Below are positions 59,655 through 64,000 of a stretch of 64,000 nt of DNA, piece by piece. How positions within the stretch are numbered: position 1 is the first letter of the stretch; each line of letters begins with the position of its first letter. Below the pieces are notes generated by a model. It was not told where the DNA came from. It worked only from the letters and a program-made list of their open reading frames with translations, and searched no databases. This DNA comes from Candidatus Sulfopaludibacter sp. SbA3 (lineage in GTDB: Bacteria; Acidobacteriota; Terriglobia; Bryobacterales; Bryobacteraceae), in contig CAMDCN010000005.1 in the NCBI GenBank assembly GCA_945890485.1, positions 372,001 to 436,000 of the forward strand. The letters are read 5' to 3'. The translations under genes and the position numbers were made by a program.

Positions 59655-61009
59655 CTGGTCAGGCGCTGCCAGGCGTCGTTGAACAAGCTCTGCGCCTGCT
59701 CGGCCGTCCGTGCTTCCACGGCCAGCCGCAGCAGCGGCTCCGTGTTGGAGCTGCGGACGTGCAGCCAGCGGCCCTCCCACAGCAGCTTCAGCCCGTCCAT
59801 GCGGTTGGTCTGCGCGTCGGGGAAGCTCTCTTCAAGGCCCTGCATCAGCGTTCCGAGCCGGCCGTGTTCGAACGGGACTTTGCCGGATAGGCGGGCGTAG
59901 CGCGGCAACCCTGCCACCAGCTCGGAAACGGTCCTGCCGGTTTCCGCCATCAGGTCCAGCAGCAGCGCCATGGCCGTATAGCTGTCGCGGCACAGATGCA
60001 CGGCTGGGTAAATGATTCCTCCCGAGGAGCCCTCGCCGCCGATGGCCGCTTTCACGGCCTGCATCATCTCCACCACGTTCGCCTCGCCGACTGGCGTCCG
60101 GTATACCTTGCGCCCATGTTGCGCGGCGATGTCGTCGATGGTGGACGACGTCGTCAGATTGACGACGACATCGCCCGGCGTGTGTGTCAACGCCCGCTGC
60201 ACGGCCAAGGCCAGCACGTCGTCGTTATCGAGCACCTGGCCCGTCTCATCGCAAACGGCCAACCGGTCGCCGTCCGGGTCCTGGCCGAAGCCGACGTCGG
60301 CGCCGGTGCGGCGGACCAGTGCAGCCAGCTCCGTCAACGTATCCGGCCGCGGCTCGGCGATGCGCGGGAAGACCTTTGTCGGATCGACGGAAATGGCCTC
60401 GAGTTGGGTCTGCAGCACGTTCCCCAGGAAATGGACCGACATCTCCGAGCCCGCGCCGTTCACGCCGTCGAGCGCTACACGGAAGCGGCGCCGCCGGATG
60501 CGGTCGGCGTCGACATGGCGCAGCACGCGGTCGATGTGCAGGGCGGGCGCGGTGGTCAGGTCCTGCTTCACCGTGCGGATCTCGTCGTTGCCGGCCTGCG
60601 TGAACTGGCTCTGGTGAAACAGGTCGAGGAGTTCGCTGCGTTCGTACTGATTGAAGAACAGGCCTTCGCGGTTGAACAGCTTCAGCGCGTTGTATTCCGG
60701 CGGATTGTGCGACGCCGTCAGCGCAATGCCACCGCGGGCCTTTACGTGCGAGATATACATCTGAATGGTCGGCGTGGGCATCACGCCCAAGTCGATCACT
60801 TCGCAGCCGGCAGCGAGCAGGCCGCAGTTGACGGCGTGGGTCAGCATCGGGCCGGAGGTGCGCGTATCGCGGCCAATCACCACGCGGCCCTTGCCGACAT
60901 AGGTGCCGAACGCCTGCGCGAAACTGGCGCCGAGGCCGGGCGTCAGAAATCCGCCGATTACGCCGCGGACGCCCGAAACGCCCACCTTCAATAAATGCTC
61001 GCGCGCCAT
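59651..61009 (-). CDS. Phosphohexomutase (GlmM/ManB-type), copy 1
   Basis: The 452-residue alpha-D-phosphohexomutase moves phosphate between C1 and C6 of a hexose or hexosamine. The phosphoserine is in TASHNPPEYNALK, the metal loop is DPDGDR, the sugar-binding loop is GEGSSGGIIYP, and the phosphate-binding loop is RSSNTEPLLRL. GEGSSGG differs from the GGEQSGH of GlmM and the GGEMSGH of PMM/PGM, so I do not assign glmM; either mannose or glucosamine phosphate could be the substrate. It overlaps its paralogue upstream by one base (TAATG) and the convergent FtsB-like gene by four. Confidence 0.85.
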   Translation of the reverse strand: MAREHLLKVGVSGVRGVIGGFLTPGLGASFAQAFGTYVGKGRVVIGRDTRTSGPMLTHAVNCGLLAAGCEVIDLGVMPTPTIQMYISHVKARGGIALTASHNPPEYNALKLFNREGLFFNQYERSELLDLFHQSQFTQAGNDEIRTVKQDLTTAPALHIDRVLRHVDADRIRRRRFRVALDGVNGAGSEMSVHFLGNVLQTQLEAISVDPTKVFPRIAEPRPDTLTELAALVRRTGADVGFGQDPDGDRLAVCDETGQVLDNDDVLALAVQRALTHTPGDVVVNLTTSSTIDDIAAQHGRKVYRTPVGEANVVEMMQAVKAAIGGEGSSGGIIYPAVHLCRDSYTAMALLLDLMAETGRTVSELVAGLPRYARLSGKVPFEHGRLGTLMQGLEESFPDAQTNRMDGLKLLWEGRWLHVRSSNTEPLLRLAVEARTAEQAQSLFNDAWQRLTS

Positions 61010-62370
61010 TAGTTCAAGCTCCTGACGCGATCGAGCAGCGTCTCAAACAGCTCCCGCGGTTCACTATCCCGCTGTTCGGCAATTACGCGGATGATCGGCT
61101 CCGTCTGGCTCACCCGCACATGGAACCAGCGGTCTGGCCAGGAGATGCGCAGCCCGTCGCTGCGGTCCATGGTTCCATCCGGAAACAACTCCTGCAGCTC
61201 CATCAGCAGCGCTGGAATATTCGGGCTGGTCAACGGCACCTCGGCCTTCAAGATGTGATGGCTTGGATAGCCGGCCAAAATCTGGCTCACGGTCTGGCCG
61301 CGGTCGCGGATCATCGTCAGGATCGCCAGCATGCTCGCGATGCCGTCGTAGACGAAGCGGAACTGCGGCATCATCACGGCGCCGGTTCCCTCGCCCGCCA
61401 GCGCGATCTGCTCCGGCCGGTAGGTGGAGAGCGCGTCGATCGCCGCCTGCCGCCCCACGGGCACGCGTAGAACGCGGGCGCCGTGGCGTGCGGCCACGTC
61501 TTCGAGCAGAGCCGTGCTCGATAGGTTTGCAATGATCAGCTTGCCTTCGCTCTGCGGCAGCAGATGGTCGGCCAGCATCGGCAGCACCAGCTCTTCGCTG
61601 ACGCCGCGGCCCTGCTCGTCGGCAAGCGCCACGCGGTCGGCGTCCATATCGAAGAGAAACCCGGCATCCGCCTGCAGCGGCTGCATCAGCGGGCCGAGTT
61701 GGAGCTCGACGATGCTGGCGCTGGTGTTCGGCGTATGGGCCACGGTGCGGCCGTCCACGCGTTCGTTGATCAGAATAAATCCGCAACCAAACCGATCGTT
61801 CATCCGCCGCAGGATCAACGCGCTGGTACCGTTGCAGCAGTCGACGACCACGCGCAGCGGCCGCAGGCGTTCCAAATCAAACACGCGGGCGAGTTCGTCG
61901 AGATAGGCATCGATGGCATCGGAGGAAACGGTCAACTTCCCCAGCTTGTTCCACTCTTCAAACCGGAAGCGGTGCAGATGGTAGATGTCGAGCAGTTCGC
62001 CGGATTCGGCCGTATTCAGGTAGATGCCGCTTGGCCCGAAGAACCGCAGCGCGTTCCAGTCGATCGTGTTGTGCGAAGCGCTGATGGCGATGCCGCCCGC
62101 CGCGTCCAGCCGCTGAATGGCGTGCTGCACGACGGGTGTCGAAACGATGCCGAGGTCGATGACGTCGTGCCCGCAGGCGAGCAGTGACGCCACCACGCCT
62201 TCGCGGATCATGTTGCCGCTCAATCGCGGATCCCGGCCGAGGACCACGGGGCGGCCGGGTTCGAGAAAGGTTCCGAAGGCGGCGGCGAACTCCATGACAT
62301 GGGTGGCCGTCAGCCCTTGTCCCACGATGCCGCGCAGGCCAACGTGAGAGATGCGAAGCGCAGTGTTCAC
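61009..62370 (-). CDS. Phosphohexomutase paralogue, copy 2, altered metal loop
   Basis: The 453-residue paralogue of copy 1 has the phosphoserine loop SASHNTIDWNALRFFG and the phosphate loop RVSQTEPIIRV. The metal-binding loop is DMDADR instead of DPDGDR, keeping both metal-ligand Asp-x-Asp and the Arg but losing the Gly. The sugar loop is LAGEGTGAVMMP. These changes suggest a different substrate or weaker activity. It lies between the CBM9-like gene (ATGA overlap upstream) and copy 1 (TAATG overlap downstream), so the three are co-translated. The pair arose by tandem duplication and then diverged. Confidence 0.82.
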   Translation of the reverse strand: MNTALRISHVGLRGIVGQGLTATHVMEFAAAFGTFLEPGRPVVLGRDPRLSGNMIREGVVASLLACGHDVIDLGIVSTPVVQHAIQRLDAAGGIAISASHNTIDWNALRFFGPSGIYLNTAESGELLDIYHLHRFRFEEWNKLGKLTVSSDAIDAYLDELARVFDLERLRPLRVVVDCCNGTSALILRRMNDRFGCGFILINERVDGRTVAHTPNTSASIVELQLGPLMQPLQADAGFLFDMDADRVALADEQGRGVSEELVLPMLADHLLPQSEGKLIIANLSSTALLEDVAARHGARVLRVPVGRQAAIDALSTYRPEQIALAGEGTGAVMMPQFRFVYDGIASMLAILTMIRDRGQTVSQILAGYPSHHILKAEVPLTSPNIPALLMELQELFPDGTMDRSDGLRISWPDRWFHVRVSQTEPIIRVIAEQRDSEPRELFETLLDRVRSLN

Positions 62371-63062
62371 TGGGTTACCAGTTTGATTTTCCCAAATGCC
62401 TCCGGCACGTGGTTATTCAGTACGCCGGTCTGCCGCCACACAATGTACTTCCGCTTCGGCCCAGGGCCCTGGATCCGGAACAGGTTGATGCGCATCTCGT
62501 TGCCAATCGCGGCCGGGCGGCTGTCGATGGACTTGATTGGGATCTTGAATTCTCCATACCAGATCTTTCTTTCTTTATCGAGCCGGGCCTTCACGGTGAA
62601 GCCGGAGTTCCAGTCCGCGCCCGCGTTCGGCAGCGGCTTTTTGCGATCGATGTCGAGGTCAATATACTCTCCCAGCGGCGAGATCTGGTATTCGCGGTAG
62701 TGCCAGATTTGCTCGAAATCGGCGCCGATGAAAATCTCTGCCACGTCGTGGTCCCACAGCTTCATCGTTTCGGCGTTGGTCACCGGGGAGGCGTTCACGT
62801 TGAGGTCTTCATAGGGGCAACTGAAGAGGAAGTAAATGTTGTCCTTCGTCCAGCGGGAGCGAATCTCCGTGCGATGGTTCGGCACCGGCTTGCCGAAGTG
62901 GTCGTTCTCGGCGACCGCGGCGGCTTGGTAACGCCAGTGGGGTTGCTCCGGGTCGGCGGTGAGCGGGAACTCGCTCCGCGAATGGAAACTGTACATCAGC
63001 TCCGGATCCGCGGCAAGCGCGACAGCCGGCAGGAACGATGCGAACAGGAGGAGTGCCTTCAT
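62367..63062 (-). CDS. Exported CBM9-like carbohydrate-binding protein
   Basis: The 231-residue protein has a signal peptide (1-18, AVALAAD). A beta-sandwich domain follows with PHWRYQAAAV, TEIRSRWTKDNIYFLFSCPY, WDHDVAEIFIG, and FKIPIKSID. This layout is that of CBM9-like (carbohydrate-binding module 9/DOMON-type) domains often found alone in Acidobacteria. It may bind sugars or heme; no heme Met/His pair is obvious. Its stop overlaps copy 2 of the mutases by four bases, and its start is 30 bases from the divergent esterase gene. Confidence 0.78.
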   Translation of the reverse strand: MKALLLFASFLPAVALAADPELMYSFHSRSEFPLTADPEQPHWRYQAAAVAENDHFGKPVPNHRTEIRSRWTKDNIYFLFSCPYEDLNVNASPVTNAETMKLWDHDVAEIFIGADFEQIWHYREYQISPLGEYIDLDIDRKKPLPNAGADWNSGFTVKARLDKERKIWYGEFKIPIKSIDSRPAAIGNEMRINLFRIQGPGPKRKYIVWRQTGVLNNHVPEAFGKIKLVTQ

Positions 63063-63092
63063 TTTGGTTCCAATTCTAGTTTAATTAGATTT

Positions 63093-63923
63093 ATGCTGCG
63101 GACTGCCTATTGTCTCTTGCTCGCGACCGCCCTCTTCGCTCAAGGGAAGTTTCCGGAAGGCACCCGCGTGCAGCGGGACACCGCCTACAACTTGTATCCC
63201 GAAACCCGGTTGGACATCTATCAGCCGCCGGGCCCGATGGGCAATCGTCCCGGGGTGATGGTGATCCATGGCGGCGGCTGGACCCAAGGGGACCGGGCTG
63301 GCGATGTGGATTTCCACGTCCGCCGGTACGTGGCGAAGGGATTTGTCGTGGCCAATATCAACTACCGCCTGGCGAAGACGGCGCCGGCGCCGGCCGCGGT
63401 GGAAGACGCGATTCACGCCGCCAACTGGTTCGTCGAGAACGCTAAGGTTTACGGGGTGGATCCGAAGCGCATCGTGCTGACCGGCGGCTCGGCCGGTGGG
63501 CATCTGGCGCTGATGGCGGGCATGGTGAACAAGAGCGCCGGGCTGGGGAGGCCGGTGAAGGTGCGGGCGGTCGTGAACTTCTTTGGCATCACCGATGTCG
63601 GCGACCAGATCCAGGGGCCTAATGAACGGGACTACGCCGTCGAATGGCTCCCCGCCCAGCCCGGCCGCATGGAACTCGCTCGCCGCGTTTCGCCCCTCAC
63701 CTACGTGCGCCGCGACCTGCCGGCGGTCCTCACCATCCACGGGGATGCCGACGATACCGTTCCCTACGAGCACGGCGTGCGGCTGACCAAGGCGCTTACG
63801 AGCGCTGGCGCTGTCGCCGAACTAATCACCGTGCCCGGCGGCGGGCATGGATTTCCCACCGCGAAGATGGACGAACTGTATCAGCAGATCTTTGAGTTTC
63901 TAGCCAAGCACGGCGTGCAGTAG
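63093..63923 (+). CDS. Exported alpha/beta hydrolase (BD-FAE/esterase type)
   Basis: From ATG 63093 the product is 276 residues with a signal peptide (1-17, ATALFAQG). The longer upstream frame is antisense to the CBM9-like gene. The oxyanion motif HGGGW is at 59-63, the nucleophile Ser133 in TGGSAGGHLAL, the acid in HGDADDTVP and the His in GGGHGF. It should hydrolyse acyl or feruloyl-type esters outside the cytoplasm. Only 30 bases separate its start from the divergent CBM9-like start, so their promoters must overlap coding sequence. It overlaps the final partial gene by 24 bases. Confidence 0.9.
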   Translation: MLRTAYCLLLATALFAQGKFPEGTRVQRDTAYNLYPETRLDIYQPPGPMGNRPGVMVIHGGGWTQGDRAGDVDFHVRRYVAKGFVVANINYRLAKTAPAPAAVEDAIHAANWFVENAKVYGVDPKRIVLTGGSAGGHLALMAGMVNKSAGLGRPVKVRAVVNFFGITDVGDQIQGPNERDYAVEWLPAQPGRMELARRVSPLTYVRRDLPAVLTIHGDADDTVPYEHGVRLTKALTSAGAVAELITVPGGGHGFPTAKMDELYQQIFEFLAKHGVQ

Positions 63924-64000
63924 CGCCTGGGCAATCTCCCGCGTCTTTGCGGCATCGCCCATCAGCAGCCGGAACGGCAGCCAGAAGGCGTCGCCGATGC
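63900..64000 (-). CDS. C-terminal end of an unidentified gene (partial)
   Basis: The last 32 codons of a minus-strand frame enter from the right edge and stop at 63900. They read DAFWLPFRLLMGDAAKTRE, then IAQALLHAVLG. The amphipathic helix pattern and a clean stop suggest a real gene end, but 32 residues are too few to name a family. It overlaps the convergent esterase by 24 bases. Confidence 0.45.
   Translation of the reverse strand, partial: IGDAFWLPFRLLMGDAAKTREIAQALLHAVLG

Noticed and set aside
62409-63092. A 228-codon upstream extension of the exported esterase
   Set aside because: It is antisense to the CBM9-like gene. ATG 63093 begins a normal signal peptide.

Overview
The window (64 kb, G+C-rich outside one island) reads as a chromosome segment of an Acidobacteriota bacterium, most like the Solibacter/Bryobacter group. 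The pointers are a Cna-B/TonB-receptor-like exported protein, squalene-hopene cyclase, a PEP-CTERM protein, Tat-exported oxidoreductase and sulfatase, an FG-GAP repeat protein, and many small exported proteins of unknown function. This is inferred from gene content; no rRNA gene is present to test it.

Layout. 1-2.1 kb: minus-strand string of a TonB-receptor-like start, a HupE-like membrane protein and an AI-2E family permease. 2.1-5.8 kb: enoyl-CoA hydratase, penicillin-acylase-type hydrolase, lytic transglycosylase. 5.9-12.7 kb: squalene-hopene cyclase, a divergent membrane pyrophosphatase, RlmI-type rRNA methyltransferase, Hsp20 with a clear promoter, MsrQ. 12.7-16.6 kb: PEP-CTERM protein, Gfo/Idh/MocA oxidoreductase, XseA. 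16.6-24.5 kb: glutamine synthetase (glnA) and its adenylyltransferase (glnE), split by a low-G+C island of about 3.3 kb that carries one large NACHT NTPase gene and ends at the start of a MOSC gene. 24.5-30.7 kb: TPR-like protein, two small genes built from one repeated module, an exported unknown, an old-yellow-enzyme reductase, a parvulin isomerase and an MsbA-like ABC exporter.

30.7-31.7 kb is a gene-free array of two repeat units, about 65 and about 96 bp, that mostly alternate. 31.7-37.0 kb: five tightly packed minus-strand genes (hydrolase, DJ-1/PfpI, FG-GAP, Nudix, U32). Then a tRNA-Glu(CTC), a small orphan, a DUF72 gene, and a cysK/Rrf2 pair with a palindromic operator. 40-51 kb is a long minus-strand block: membrane protein, sulfatase, rhodanese, polyprenyl synthase, TatD, MetG, LarC, PurK, PurE, isocitrate dehydrogenase. 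51.1-52.6 kb holds ssb followed by two paralogous DUF669-like genes, one ending in an SSB-type acidic tip. 52.8-57.6 kb: exported unknown, exported methyltransferase, sugar kinase, rhomboid, glutaredoxin, radical SAM enzyme. 57.6-64 kb: MFS transporter, CutA, FtsB-like protein, two tandem phosphohexomutases, a CBM9-like protein, an exported esterase and the tail of one more gene.

Most of the content is housekeeping in short overlapping operons. The strongest candidates for new biology are the NACHT island inside the glnA-glnE neighbourhood, the ssb/DUF669/DUF669 operon, the alternating repeat array, and the three-copy module in two overlapping small genes.
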